Shown: positions 7,669 to 16,290, counted from the stretch's first letter. The stretch is 22,957 nt of DNA from Mesotoga sp. UBA6090 (GCF_002435945.1 NZ_DIXC01000075.1:1-22957); one strand, 5' to 3'. The notes: a model not told the origin generated them from the sequence alone. Made by a program: numbers and translations.

Positions 7669-8571
7669 ATGAAAGGTTTTAAAGTATGTAAAGCTAACGA
7701 AACGATCGAGACAGTTGTTCAGAAGAACTCCTCACTTTCTCTTTTGGCCCACGGTGACGGTGTGGAAATTTCGATTTACGAATTGCATTCAGGTGTTATA
7801 ACTTTTCTGGATACCTTCCCGGATGGGGATTTGCTTGAATTCTACTACATCATAGAGGGAACCATTTCGTGCAATTACTCCGAAAAAGAAGTGAGTTTAG
7901 GACCTGGAGATTACTTTTATGCCCACAATCTCAAGTCCCCTGTCGAACTAAAACCCCAAACGAACGTTAGGTTGCTTCATGTATCTTCAAGACCGCTCTT
8001 CAAATACATAAGCAATAATATGGCGGTGATGAAGGATATACTTTCCAAAGTGGAGATTAAGGACTCATACACTCATGGCCACGGAAAGAGAGTGAGAGAT
8101 GTTTCTCTGGCAATTGCAAGAAAACTTGCCGTTCCTCCAGAGAAACAAGAAGTTATTGCGATGGGAGCTTTGTTCCATGACATCGGAAAGATTGAAATAG
8201 ACGATTCAATATTGAAGAAACCCTTTCGATTGAGTAAGGAGGAGTTCGAGATAATCAAGCTTCATCCAGTTACTGGTTGCGAGATGGTGAAGGGGAACTT
8301 CCTTGAAGAGACTCAAGAAATAATAAGGCATCATCACGAGCGACTTGACGGGTCGGGCTATCCCGATGGGCTGAAGGGTAGCGAATTATCTCTGGAGGCT
8401 AGAATCGTCGCCGTCGCCGATTCATTCGACGCGATGACATCGAGAAGACCCTACCGAGAAGCTATGAGTTGTAAAGACGCCCTCGAAGAGCTTAAGTCTC
8501 AGTCCGGTACTTTATATGATTCGGAGATCGTAAAGACTCTTGAGGAATGCATAGCTGAAGGACTTATCTAG
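7669..8571 (+). CDS. Cupin-HD-GYP protein, probable cyclic-di-GMP phosphodiesterase
   Basis: The 300-residue protein joins an N-terminal cupin-like beta-barrel (about 25-110, with FYYIIEGTISCNY and LGPGDYFYAHN) to a C-terminal HD-GYP domain (about 125-300). The HD pair is at 170-171 (LFHDIGK), and HHHERLDGSGYP lies at 221-232, matching HHExxDGxGYP. HD-GYP enzymes hydrolyse cyclic-di-GMP; the cupin barrel would be the sensor. GGGGGA precedes the ATG at 7669 by 4 bases. A longer frame from 7603 begins inside the promoter. There is no membrane segment, so it is cytosolic. The signal sensed is unknown. Confidence 0.88.
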   Translation: MKGFKVCKANETIETVVQKNSSLSLLAHGDGVEISIYELHSGVITFLDTFPDGDLLEFYYIIEGTISCNYSEKEVSLGPGDYFYAHNLKSPVELKPQTNVRLLHVSSRPLFKYISNNMAVMKDILSKVEIKDSYTHGHGKRVRDVSLAIARKLAVPPEKQEVIAMGALFHDIGKIEIDDSILKKPFRLSKEEFEIIKLHPVTGCEMVKGNFLEETQEIIRHHHERLDGSGYPDGLKGSELSLEARIVAVADSFDAMTSRRPYREAMSCKDALEELKSQSGTLYDSEIVKTLEECIAEGLI

Positions 8572-8716
8572 TTCCCACCTTTGATGAAGTAGTTTCCAGC
8601 ACTTGAGTTACCGACTGCTGTACGATTCTTTGATTAGAGCCTTCATTTAGAAGCTCATCTGTCAATTTCAACTAGGTTCTTCTTTCTCAAAATGCTAAGT
8701 TCTCAAATCCCGTTGC

Positions 8717-8725
8717 TGCTATAAT
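8717..8725 (+). promoter_or_regulatory. Extended -10 promoter element for the pyruvate-kinase-like/tex unit
   Basis: TGCTATAAT (8717-8725) is a perfect -10 box with the TGn extension. It lies 6 bases before the AGAGG ribosome site, so the leader would be very short. No good -35 is visible. Confidence 0.45.
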
Positions 8726-8744
8726 TCTAGTAGAGGTGATCCAG

Positions 8745-9689
8745 ATGGACGGATTCTCAATTGTTGTTACAATAAATGACCGAAAACTTCTAAAATCTGT
8801 AGAAATGGCCGGTGCGACAGCAATACGCTTCAATTCTTCGCATGTCACTCTAGAGGAACTCGAGAAATTTACCTCATACTACGAGGATACCTGCTCTCTT
8901 CCTCTTTACATTGACTTACAGGGTGCAAAGCTCAGGTTGTCGCGGAATCAGCCAGTAATGGAAATAAAGGCGGGAGAACAGGTCACTCTTGGCAGTCAGT
9001 GTTCGGATCTTAAGGCTATCGCTATAGATCCGCGGACCCTTTCATATCTCTCTCCGGGAATGAAGATCTCAATAGAAGATGGCAGAATTGAACTCCAGGT
9101 GCTGAAACAGGAAGCAGACAACGCAAGAGCTATAGTTTTGAGAGGCGGAGTCATAAGAGCATCAAAGGGTATGAATATATCGCCCCACCCAATAAATCAG
9201 ATTGAGCTCTCTTCAAGAGATTCCGATATCGTTCTTGCGACAAGGAAATACGATTTTGTTAGATACGCCCTTTCCTTTGTTTCAAGTCCAAGCGAGGTAA
9301 TCGAATTGAAAGACCTTTCCGGAAGACCGGTGACTTCAAAAATCGAAAGAGAGCTCCCTTTTCCCAGAGTAGGAGAGATCTCATCTTCAAGCGACGAAAT
9401 TTGGTTATGCCGCGGAGATCTTGGTGCGCAGTTAGGCGCAAGAGGGCTTGTTGATTTCTATAGCTACTTTTCTGATAACATTAATGAACTCTACAAACCA
9501 GTCCTGATGGCCGGGGAGGTTCTCGAACACATGGTTGACCACCCCTTTGCTACAAGGAGCGAACTATGCCACCTAAAGGACATCCAGATGAAAGGATTCG
9601 CTGGAATCGTCCTCTCAAACGAAACTGCCTATGGAACCTTTCCTATTGAAGCAATCAAGACAGTTCTTGAGGTTACTTCGGATGAATGA
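8745..9689 (+). CDS. Pyruvate-kinase-like protein lacking the C-terminal domain
   Basis: The 314-residue protein follows the pyruvate kinase plan through the barrel (A) and B domains but has no C-terminal regulatory domain; normal enzymes are about 470 residues or more. Conserved points are R28-F-N30-S-S32-H, D57, K199-I-E201 (catalytic Lys and metal Glu), RGDLG (223-227) and LSNETAYGTFP (290-300). The substrate-loop motif of the family, TATQMLESM, reads MAGEVLEHM (255-263), so the catalytic Thr appears to be Gly. AGAGG lies 8 bases before the ATG at 8745. The stop overlaps the tex start by 8 bases. Classical kinase activity is doubtful (inference from hand alignment). Confidence 0.8.
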   Translation: MDGFSIVVTINDRKLLKSVEMAGATAIRFNSSHVTLEELEKFTSYYEDTCSLPLYIDLQGAKLRLSRNQPVMEIKAGEQVTLGSQCSDLKAIAIDPRTLSYLSPGMKISIEDGRIELQVLKQEADNARAIVLRGGVIRASKGMNISPHPINQIELSSRDSDIVLATRKYDFVRYALSFVSSPSEVIELKDLSGRPVTSKIERELPFPRVGEISSSSDEIWLCRGDLGAQLGARGLVDFYSYFSDNINELYKPVLMAGEVLEHMVDHPFATRSELCHLKDIQMKGFAGIVLSNETAYGTFPIEAIKTVLEVTSDE

Positions 9690-11835
9690 AATAGTTACGG
9701 ATATCGCCAACTCATTAGCTCTACCAAGATGGAAAATTGAGAACGCCGTGGAACTACTGGAAGAAGGAAAGACGATACCGTTCATAGCAAGGTATAGAAA
9801 AGAGAAGACCGGTGAACTCAATGAGATACAGTTGAGGGAAATTTCCGATGCTCTTGAGTATGCCAAGAAGCTTCGCTCAAGAAAAGAGGAAGTACTCAGA
9901 ATAATCGAAGAAAAAGGCAAGTTGACCGATGAACTTGAAGCAAAAATCAAGGATGCGAAGAATCTTCAGCTTGTCGAAGATCTATATCTTCCCTTCAAAT
10001 CGAAGAAGAAAACAAGAGCCGATAAAGCCAGAGAGAAGGGGCTCCAGCCTCTGGCAGACTTCCTGAAATCTTCAAGGATCAAGGACGAAACCTTTATCGT
10101 TACGTTTGTCAATGCCGAACAAGGGATATTTCAGATAGAAGAGGCTCTAGAAGGAGCCAGGGATATTCTTGCCGAAGAGTTTTCCCAGGAGATATCCGTG
10201 AGGGAAAGGCTGAGAAATCAACTTAAGGCCAAAGGGACAATCAAAAGCTCTCATTCAGATAAGCAGGACGAGCGGGAAGTTTACAGGGACTACTACAATT
10301 TCTCTCAACCGATCTCTAGACTGGCCGCTCACCAGATCATGGCACTTTTCAGGGGAGAACGAGAGGAGATTCTCTCGTTGAAGCTCGAGTTGCCCTTCGA
10401 TATTTTGCCCTCTCTAAGAGACTTGATAGGGTGGAAAGACTATCTTGCCTACTATGGAGAACTGGTAGAAGCTTCGGCCGATTCCTATTCTAGATTGCTC
10501 ATGCCATCAATTGAGCGAGAAGTTAGAAACATAATAAAGGAAGAGGCTGAAGGAAGGGCGATTCATGTTTTCGCCAGAAATCTCAGGGATCTCTTTCTCC
10601 AGCCTCCTCTTGGCGAAAAAGTCGTAATGGGTATAGACCCGGGTTACAGAACCGGATGCAAAGTGGCTGTAATTGGGAAGGACGGCTCCCTTCTCTATCA
10701 TGATGTGATATATCCAACCCCACCTCAAAACGACTACATCGGCTCTTCGATGAAGGTAGTTCAGGCCATAAATACCTTAGAGGTCGAACTCATATCTATC
10801 GGCAACGGTACAGGTTCAAGGGAAACAGAGGTCTTTGTAAGCAGGCTGATAAAGGAACACAAACTTCCCGTCAAATACATGATTGTAACAGAGTCGGGTG
10901 CTTCGGTTTACTCGGCCTCAAAAGTTGCGATTGAGGAGTTCCCGAACGAAGACGTAACTACAAGAGGAGCGATCTCGATTGCGCGGAGAGTTCAGGACCC
11001 ACTGGCTGAATACGTGAAAATCCCCCCGGAAGCTATTGGAGTCGGCATGTACCAGCATGATGTCAATCAATCGGAATTGAAGAAGACGCTAGACAGAGAG
11101 GTCGAGTCCGTCGTGAATCTGGTAGGCGTCAATCTAAACACTGCATCGGAGCATTTGCTCAAGTACATATCCGGATTGAATTCTAGAGCCGCAGTGAACA
11201 TTGTAAAGCACAGGACGGAAAGCGGAGCGTTCAGGAACAGAAAGGAACTGCTGAAGGTTTCCGGTCTAGGTCCAAAGGCCTTCGAACAGGCAGCGGGTTT
11301 CTGTAGAATAATCAGTGGATCTGAAGCTTTGGACGGTACCTCGGTCCATCCCGAAAGCTATGAAATTGCCAGAGCTATCCTCGAGAGTGTTGATCTGAGC
11401 CCGGAAGAACTTTTCACAAGAAAAGAGGAGATTCCCAAAATACTTGATGAAATTGATATGGAAGCCATTTCAGGGGAGAGAGGCTTTAACTTAATCACCG
11501 TGAGAGAAATTGTGGAAATGCTAAAGAAGCCCGGCCTTGATCCTAGAGAAGAGCTTGAAAAACCAATCCTGAGAACGGACGTTCTTTCCATGGAGGACCT
11601 ATCCAAAGGGATGGAACTTGAAGGAACTGTTCGCAACGTTGTAGACTTTGGCGCGTTCGTTGACATTGGGGTGAAACAGGACGGGTTGATTCACAAGAGC
11701 AAAATGGGCACAAGGGTGAGGGATCCTCTTGAAGTCTTGAGCGTTGGGCAAATCGTTAAGGTGAGAGTTCTGGATGTTGATACGAAGAGAATGAGAATAG
11801 GATTGGAACTGCTTAAGAATACTGGCAGCGCCTGA
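9682..11835 (+). CDS. tex: Tex-family S1 RNA-binding protein
   Basis: The 717-residue protein has full Tex architecture. An N-terminal helical Tex domain (ALPRWKIENAVELLEEGKTI, about 13-32) is followed by the YqgF/RNase-H-like fold starting at MGIDPGYRTGCKVAVI (about 316-331). Helix-hairpin-helix repeats (LNTASEHLLKYISGLNSRAA, GLGPKAFEQAAGF) and a C-terminal S1 domain (643-712, GTVRNVVDFGAFVDIG) come next. Tex proteins bind structured nucleic acid and associate with transcription; in pathogens they affect toxin gene expression and stress survival. The ATG at 9682 lies inside the previous gene, with GAGG 9 bases upstream, so the two genes are translationally coupled. Confidence 0.95.
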   Translation: MNEIVTDIANSLALPRWKIENAVELLEEGKTIPFIARYRKEKTGELNEIQLREISDALEYAKKLRSRKEEVLRIIEEKGKLTDELEAKIKDAKNLQLVEDLYLPFKSKKKTRADKAREKGLQPLADFLKSSRIKDETFIVTFVNAEQGIFQIEEALEGARDILAEEFSQEISVRERLRNQLKAKGTIKSSHSDKQDEREVYRDYYNFSQPISRLAAHQIMALFRGEREEILSLKLELPFDILPSLRDLIGWKDYLAYYGELVEASADSYSRLLMPSIEREVRNIIKEEAEGRAIHVFARNLRDLFLQPPLGEKVVMGIDPGYRTGCKVAVIGKDGSLLYHDVIYPTPPQNDYIGSSMKVVQAINTLEVELISIGNGTGSRETEVFVSRLIKEHKLPVKYMIVTESGASVYSASKVAIEEFPNEDVTTRGAISIARRVQDPLAEYVKIPPEAIGVGMYQHDVNQSELKKTLDREVESVVNLVGVNLNTASEHLLKYISGLNSRAAVNIVKHRTESGAFRNRKELLKVSGLGPKAFEQAAGFCRIISGSEALDGTSVHPESYEIARAILESVDLSPEELFTRKEEIPKILDEIDMEAISGERGFNLITVREIVEMLKKPGLDPREELEKPILRTDVLSMEDLSKGMELEGTVRNVVDFGAFVDIGVKQDGLIHKSKMGTRVRDPLEVLSVGQIVKVRVLDVDTKRMRIGLELLKNTGSA

Positions 11836-11981
11836 TGAATATCTTACTTCTATAGCAAACGGACGAGTTTTCGCATTCGAGGTCTTGGTTTTACTGTGAT
11901 ATCTACAACAAATAGTTATGATCATTTGATCAGAGTCTATTTCATCTTTCCTCTATTGCTGGCAGTGCAGATTTTTGGGTT

Positions 11982-12635
11982 CTACTGTCTCTCTCCGAAG
12001 ATAATTGTTCCAAGCCTAACCATATTAGATCCCTCCTCAACTGCTACTCTGTAGGAACTAGACATTCCCATGGAGAGATATTGCAAATCTACTCCCTCTA
12101 TCTTCTGTTTTGCGATCTCTTCGAACAGTTTTCTTGTTAGCCTCAGGTAAGGCCTGATCTCCTCAGATTTATCTGTCAGCGGACCCATTGTCATAAGACC
12201 TACTGTGGAAATATGTTCGAGAGGGGAAATCTCAGTAATAAGTTCCAGAACGTGTTCTGGAAAGACTCCGGCTTTGTTGTCCTCTCTAGCGCTGTTCACC
12301 TCTATCATTACTGGTATCTTCTTGTTTATATATGCGCATCGCTTGTCTATCTCATTAGCAATCTTCAGCGAATCCACAGTCTGTATGAGATCAAATATCT
12401 CGACGGCCTTCTTGACTTTGTTTCTTTGCAAGTGACCTATACAATGCCACCTTGCTCTGTCGCCGATCAAATGATGCTTTTCTTCCGCCTCTTGAACATA
12501 GTTTTCTCCGACATCTATCACACCACTATCTAGAAGTTGAAGAACTTCATCGGCCGTTCTTGTCTTTGAAGCTGCAACTATGGTTACATAATCAGGCAGT
12601 TCTGCTCTCAGTCTTCGCACATTTTCAATAATCAT
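11982..12635 (-). CDS. yggS: YggS-family pyridoxal-phosphate homeostasis protein
   Basis: The 217-residue protein matches the PLPBP/YggS family, a single-domain TIM barrel that binds pyridoxal 5'-phosphate and buffers vitamin B6 and amino-acid pools without a known catalytic activity. The PLP lysine is K24 in VAASKTRTADEV. GENYVQEAEEK, WHCIGHLQRNK and the phosphate-binding LSMGMSSSYRVAVEEGSNMVRLGTIIFG-type C-terminus are all present. ATG 12635 is chosen because GGGAGG lies 7 bases upstream; the in-frame ATG at 12695 has no ribosome site. A TATAAT at 12649-12644 abuts the ribosome site, so the true promoter is unclear. The gene is monocistronic and opposite to its neighbours. Confidence 0.95.
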   Translation of the reverse strand: MIIENVRRLRAELPDYVTIVAASKTRTADEVLQLLDSGVIDVGENYVQEAEEKHHLIGDRARWHCIGHLQRNKVKKAVEIFDLIQTVDSLKIANEIDKRCAYINKKIPVMIEVNSAREDNKAGVFPEHVLELITEISPLEHISTVGLMTMGPLTDKSEEIRPYLRLTRKLFEEIAKQKIEGVDLQYLSMGMSSSYRVAVEEGSNMVRLGTIIFGERQ

Positions 12636-12786
12636 TTTCAGACCTCCCCTCCAATTATATAGCAACAGAATTTGGACCTTGTCGTAATGCATCATAATTA
12701 AATCTACTCAAGAGAGAGTCGTGATGATACGGCGATCGTGATATTATTCGTATTGCCGGGGTGAATACTCAGTAGGAGATGATGTT

Positions 12787-13581
12787 ATGGGTAAGGGCAA
12801 CGCCTGGTTATTGGTTGTATTGATTTCGGCGGCTGCAATCGTTAATCTCGCAACAACCGTTATTACATCAAACAAACTTTTGGAAGAGATTTCGACAGTC
12901 CGTACCGACCTTTTCACTCTCAAATCGAGAGTTGCCTCTCTCGATTCCGTTGTCAATGACGTTCGGAACCGCATCGAGAAATCTGAGGAAATGGTCAAGT
13001 CAATTCATTTCGCAAGATCCTCAGTAAGTCTAGAAAAAACAGTGCTCAAAGCCTCCTTCACGCTTACTGAATTCACCGAAGTGAGTCAGGTTTTTCTCAA
13101 CGTAATCGATGAGACCTCAGAGGTCAGCTCTTACGAACTGGAACTTGAGAACGGGGTCTTCACCACCGAAATTGAACTCTCGCCCGGAAGAGTCTACTAT
13201 GGCCAGATTAGGATTAAAGAAGACGGGGAAGAGAGATTGAGCAGTGAGTTTGTCATTTCCCGAGATCTCTACAGTTTTCAGCAATATGAGCTTGCAGGGC
13301 ATGCTTGGCTTCTAGAAACAGACAAGGTCCACTACTCCATTGAGCTTTACACTCATGATTGTAGAGATGAAGAAATGAAAATCTCTGAAGCCACAGTGAA
13401 GGTAGTCGAAGGAGAGAATATCAGAGAGATACTCTTCCTACCGCCAGACGATTTGCAGGGATTAGCAAGAAGAGTCAATTTTGAAGCAGAAAAAGATGCT
13501 TTCCTCTCTTTCATCGCTAAAGTAACCTTTAGCTTTGGAGAGTCGAAAACAGAAGAGGTGAAAATGAACTACCACTTCTGA
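12787..13581 (+). CDS. Membrane-anchored coiled-coil protein of unknown function
   Basis: This 264-residue protein starts with one N-terminal transmembrane helix (about 6-28, WLLVVLISAAAIVNLATTVI). A heptad-like coiled coil (about 30-75, with EEISTVRTDLFTLKSRVASL) follows, then a beta-rich region to the end with alternating charged and hydrophobic residues. The most likely topology is an anchor with the bulk outside the cytoplasm. AGGAGATG precedes the ATG by about 8 bases. It lies divergent from yggS and upstream of the methyltransferase-like gene, which has its own probable promoter. No named family is recognised; partner binding or an envelope role is conceivable but unsupported. Confidence 0.75.
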   Translation: MGKGNAWLLVVLISAAAIVNLATTVITSNKLLEEISTVRTDLFTLKSRVASLDSVVNDVRNRIEKSEEMVKSIHFARSSVSLEKTVLKASFTLTEFTEVSQVFLNVIDETSEVSSYELELENGVFTTEIELSPGRVYYGQIRIKEDGEERLSSEFVISRDLYSFQQYELAGHAWLLETDKVHYSIELYTHDCRDEEMKISEATVKVVEGENIREILFLPPDDLQGLARRVNFEAEKDAFLSFIAKVTFSFGESKTEEVKMNYHF

Positions 13582-13603
13582 TAGTGAGAGTCAAGACTTT
13601 TGT

Positions 13604-13631
13604 TTGATTATCTTACATGCTCAGATACAAT
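13604..13631 (+). promoter_or_regulatory. Promoter for the methyltransferase-like gene
   Basis: TTGATT (13604-13609) and TACAAT (13626-13631) are spaced by 16 bases. The start of transcription near 13638 leaves only the AGGTGAG ribosome site before TTG 13652, which argues against the in-frame GTG at 13643 as start. Confidence 0.42.
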
Positions 13632-13651
13632 CTCTATAGTAGGTGAGTAGA

Positions 13652-14272
13652 TTGCAGAGACGAGAATGGCTTGAAGAATATAGAGAAAAAACGCTTGAGC
13701 AAACGCCTATCGCCTTCGAGATAGAGAAGGAGAAACTGCAGGATTTCGTACTTCGAATGGCGGGCTTTCTTGAAGAGTCAAATATCATCGCAGACTTTGG
13801 ATGTAACTCCTCGGATCTCTGGCCTCTGCTGAGAGATATGAATCTCAGAGTCGTGGGTGTTTCCTGCAATAGAATCGTGAAACAGACAAAGGGTGTCCGA
13901 ATAATGAACATCGGATTCTCCGATTTCAACTTGCTTGGTATATTTGAAGGGTTCGTGGCAGTTGGAATACTCCAGAGACTTCACCCGGAGTTGTGGTCAA
14001 GGACCCTTCTGAAAATAGTAAGGTCTGTCAAGACTAGCGGTGTTGGACTTATCGTTACCGGAGTCAGTGAAGAGGAAGAGGCAAGGACCAGGCATGACTC
14101 TCTCAAGAAAAGTGGTCTCCCAGTGGTTGTGGGTGAGTACATAGATGACAATGGTAACTATAATTTCAAACCACTGAAGAGCTGGTACGATCAGTGGTTG
14201 AGAAATGCTGGTTTCTACATTTTTAGAGAAGAAGTGACGAGAGACTTAGTCTATACTCTTGTAAGAAAATAA
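13652..14272 (+). CDS. SAM-dependent methyltransferase-like protein
   Basis: The 206-residue product has a class I methyltransferase-like core. Motif I is IIADFGCNSSDL (about 45-56) where DxGxGxG is usual, and a strand-helix pattern (LRVVGVSCNRI, GFVAVGILQRLHP, GVGLIVTGVSEEEE) follows. The second glycine of motif I is replaced (GCNSS), so cofactor binding is not certain. The substrate is unknown. TTG 13652 is preferred since AGGTG lies 6 bases before it; GTG 13643 overlaps that site. It is followed after 12 bases by the frameshifted gene, and the two probably formed an operon. Confidence 0.65.
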   Translation: MQRREWLEEYREKTLEQTPIAFEIEKEKLQDFVLRMAGFLEESNIIADFGCNSSDLWPLLRDMNLRVVGVSCNRIVKQTKGVRIMNIGFSDFNLLGIFEGFVAVGILQRLHPELWSRTLLKIVRSVKTSGVGLIVTGVSEEEEARTRHDSLKKSGLPVVVGEYIDDNGNYNFKPLKSWYDQWLRNAGFYIFREEVTRDLVYTLVRK

Positions 14273-14284
14273 TATGGAGTTTGC

Positions 14285-15054
14285 ATGACTACCGAAGAGA
14301 TAAGAGTCCATTATTTTGACGACAAATGTCCTGGAATCAGTCTGGATTGCTGTAGGCAAGAAGTGCGGCCCGTGTTCTAGGACTTAGACTGACCGAACTC
14401 AATCTGGTAGAAGCAAGCTCAGATAATCCCGTTTTCTTTCCTTTTTCGTTAGTTCACGGAAATTTCATGATCGCAGGCCTTGTCCCTTCTGGTTTTATTG
14501 TTGAGATTGTCACTGGTATGAGAACAGTAGCTCAGCAAAATGAAACGGTTGTTAAACCGCCCGGAAAGTGCGACAGTCTTAGGCCTTATTCACGAGAGTC
14601 GTTGAGGGATACGTGTAATATCTGTACCAATGGGACCGGTAGAGGAACAGAGGAGAAAATTAACTGGTACAGATGCTCCCGGGGAGAAGACAAGGTTTCT
14701 GACTTTGTTTCATATGCCAGTGAGAGACCTGTAGCCTTCTGCGAAATGATCCCTTCCTCTTCTTCTCCCTATTCAATACCGAAGGACGATAGTACAGCAT
14801 TCATAAGCTGCATATACAACTCTCCCGATGAGCCGCTTGATTTCAGGGGAGAGTTAATTGATGAAGTTATCGCTGAAAGAAATCGTCGCAAATATGAGAG
14901 AATCGAGGTGTTGTCTGGAGTCAGAAGCCCATTTCCAAACGGGCAAGCGCGTTTCTTTGAAAGGAAAAGGTTTTTCGGCGATGAACAGCTTTTAGATTCG
15001 GTAATCATGCTCTCGGGCAGCGATGAGATTACACTCTTGACAAAAGACTTGTGA
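14285..15054 (+). pseudogene. Frameshifted gene, GNAT-like protein of uncertain family
   Basis: GGAG and ATG at 14285 open a frame (TEEIRVHYFDDKCPGISLD, then CCRQ) that runs into TAG at 14378-14380. A second frame, open from 14356, continues the same protein (SAARVLGLRLTELNLVEASS) to TGA at 15052-15054. One missing base between 14354 and 14377 joins them into about 256 codons. The C-terminal part (VAFCEMIPSSSS...IYNSPDEPLDFRGELID...FPNGQARFFERKRFF) has the layout of GNAT acetyltransferase-like proteins, and the N-terminal part recalls YoaP-type domains; both are tentative. The long remainder has no further stops, so the lesion is recent or a sequencing error. Confidence 0.6.
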
Positions 15055-15117
15055 TTGTTGAAACGACCCTATTTGGAGTTGTGAAATTGAATCTTCGCAG
15101 AAACTACCGTTGACTTT

Positions 15118-15146
15118 TCTGAACCATTTTTGGTTTGGAAGGTTCA
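15118..15146. other. Inverted repeat between the convergent frameshifted gene and tyrA
   Basis: TGAACC (15120-15125) pairs with GGTTCA (15141-15146). A nested AACCA-TTTT-TGGTT also fits. Neither side is followed by a proper T-run in its own reading direction, so a terminator role at the end of the aro operon is only possible. Confidence 0.25.
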
Positions 15147-15166
15147 ATTATCCTCACCCTTATTTA

Positions 15167-15934
15167 CTAGCGAATAGAGATGATTTCCTGCAACTTATCA
15201 AGATCTCCCATTTCGATGGCAATTCTGATACTACACAAATATCTCTCTGCTTCCTCCAATGAAGACGCAATATTCGGACCATTGAATCTAGCCATATCTA
15301 GAACCATATCCATGTTCTGTCTTCCAAGTCTAGACGTTGAATCGTAACCGGGGCCAGAATACTTCTCAACATCTTTGCCGAGCTTCAATGCGGCCCTAGA
15401 AAGAAAATAGACTGCTTGGCTTACTCTGCTCACGATATGATCGTGTTTTTCCGGAGATAGAAATTCTGGTATAGAACCGAGGTCAGCGACAATTTCCAGT
15501 ACAAGATCCACGTCTTGCTTTGTCGCACACTCTCCCGGCCATAGCATGAATGTGCGGCCATCAAACATGAATTCATTCCAGCCTCCCGGACCTACATGCT
15601 CGTTGCCGGCCATGGGATGCCCGCTTATGAATCTTATCTTCCTGAGTCTAGCTATCTCCTGGAAGGGGTGCATCACGCTCGCGACATCAAATACCGGGCC
15701 GGTGAAATCGGCAGACAGTAGCAGCTCTTCTTCGGAGTTCATGGGTAGTGCGATAACGCTCAGGTCCCTCGGCGTAAAGGCATCTGAGGATACTTCAATG
15801 CTCGGATCCTTCTTTCTAAGCATCTCTGTTGTCACAACATTCTGGTCAAAGACCGAAACCCTATGGCCGCGCTTGGAAAGCCTCAATGCAATCGATCCCC
15901 CGATCGAACCCGCTCCTATGATGTGGGCCTTCAT
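15167..15934 (-). CDS. tyrA: Prephenate dehydrogenase
   Basis: This 255-residue protein converts prephenate to 4-hydroxyphenylpyruvate with NAD(P)+, on the tyrosine branch. The Rossmann motif GAGSIGG is at 7-13, and the catalytic block SGHPMAGNEHVGPG lies at 104-117 with H106. The second-domain motif HDHIVSRVSQAVYFLS begins at 164; most TyrA proteins show SHLPH where SQAVY stands here, so substrate or inhibitor contacts may differ. There is no ACT domain, so feedback must act elsewhere. The ATG at 15934 overlaps the aroH stop as ATGA. It is the last gene of the operon. Confidence 0.92.
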   Translation of the reverse strand: MKAHIIGAGSIGGSIALRLSKRGHRVSVFDQNVVTTEMLRKKDPSIEVSSDAFTPRDLSVIALPMNSEEELLLSADFTGPVFDVASVMHPFQEIARLRKIRFISGHPMAGNEHVGPGGWNEFMFDGRTFMLWPGECATKQDVDLVLEIVADLGSIPEFLSPEKHDHIVSRVSQAVYFLSRAALKLGKDVEKYSGPGYDSTSRLGRQNMDMVLDMARFNGPNIASSLEEAERYLCSIRIAIEMGDLDKLQEIISIR

Positions 15935-16290
15935 GCCTTCGAGTCTCCTGCCTGTACTTTGTCGGGCCGGAGATTTTTAGCTCGTCGCAGATAAACGAAA
16001 TTCTTCGTCTCCGATTCGCAGTGGAGAAGCACTCTGATGATCCCCCCTGGAGAGTTTTCAAAGGAGGCTTCATAGAGGCACAGCAGCGCAACATCGCTTT
16101 GATTGAACACTTTTCTAAAAGCAGTTGCTGGATTGCAAGATGTTATGTCATTTGTGACGGTGAATATAACGGAGTGCAGTTCGGTGATCTCATTCCTACT
16201 GAATATCTCCTCCATAAGCTCTATCACTGAGTCTCGAATTTCTTCCTGGCAATCTTTCTCTATAGACGTTGCTCCCCTTATTGCTTTCAC
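15931..16290 (-). CDS. aroH: Chorismate mutase, AroH type
   Basis: The 119-residue protein is a monofunctional AroH-fold chorismate mutase (trimeric pseudo-alpha/beta barrel, Bacillus subtilis type), turning chorismate into prephenate. Active-site equivalents are visible: R5 in AIRGATSI, E74 in LYEASF, R86 in IIRVLL, Y100 in VYLRR and R108 in LRPD. The GTG at 16290 follows GGAGG by 7 bases and overlaps the aroQ stop as GTGA, so it is clearly the start, rather than the longer frame from 16392. It stands between aroQ and tyrA and feeds TyrA directly. Confidence 0.93.
   Translation of the reverse strand: MKAIRGATSIEKDCQEEIRDSVIELMEEIFSRNEITELHSVIFTVTNDITSCNPATAFRKVFNQSDVALLCLYEASFENSPGGIIRVLLHCESETKNFVYLRRAKNLRPDKVQAGDSKA

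Noticed and set aside
8572..8716. RNA gene or terminator in the gap after the HD-GYP gene
   Set aside because: No stable stem with a T-run and no recognisable RNA pattern was found.
11836..11981. Terminator between tex and yggS
   Set aside because: Only tiny stems (such as CTG-N6-CAG before a T-run) and a TGATCA direct repeat are present; none is convincing.
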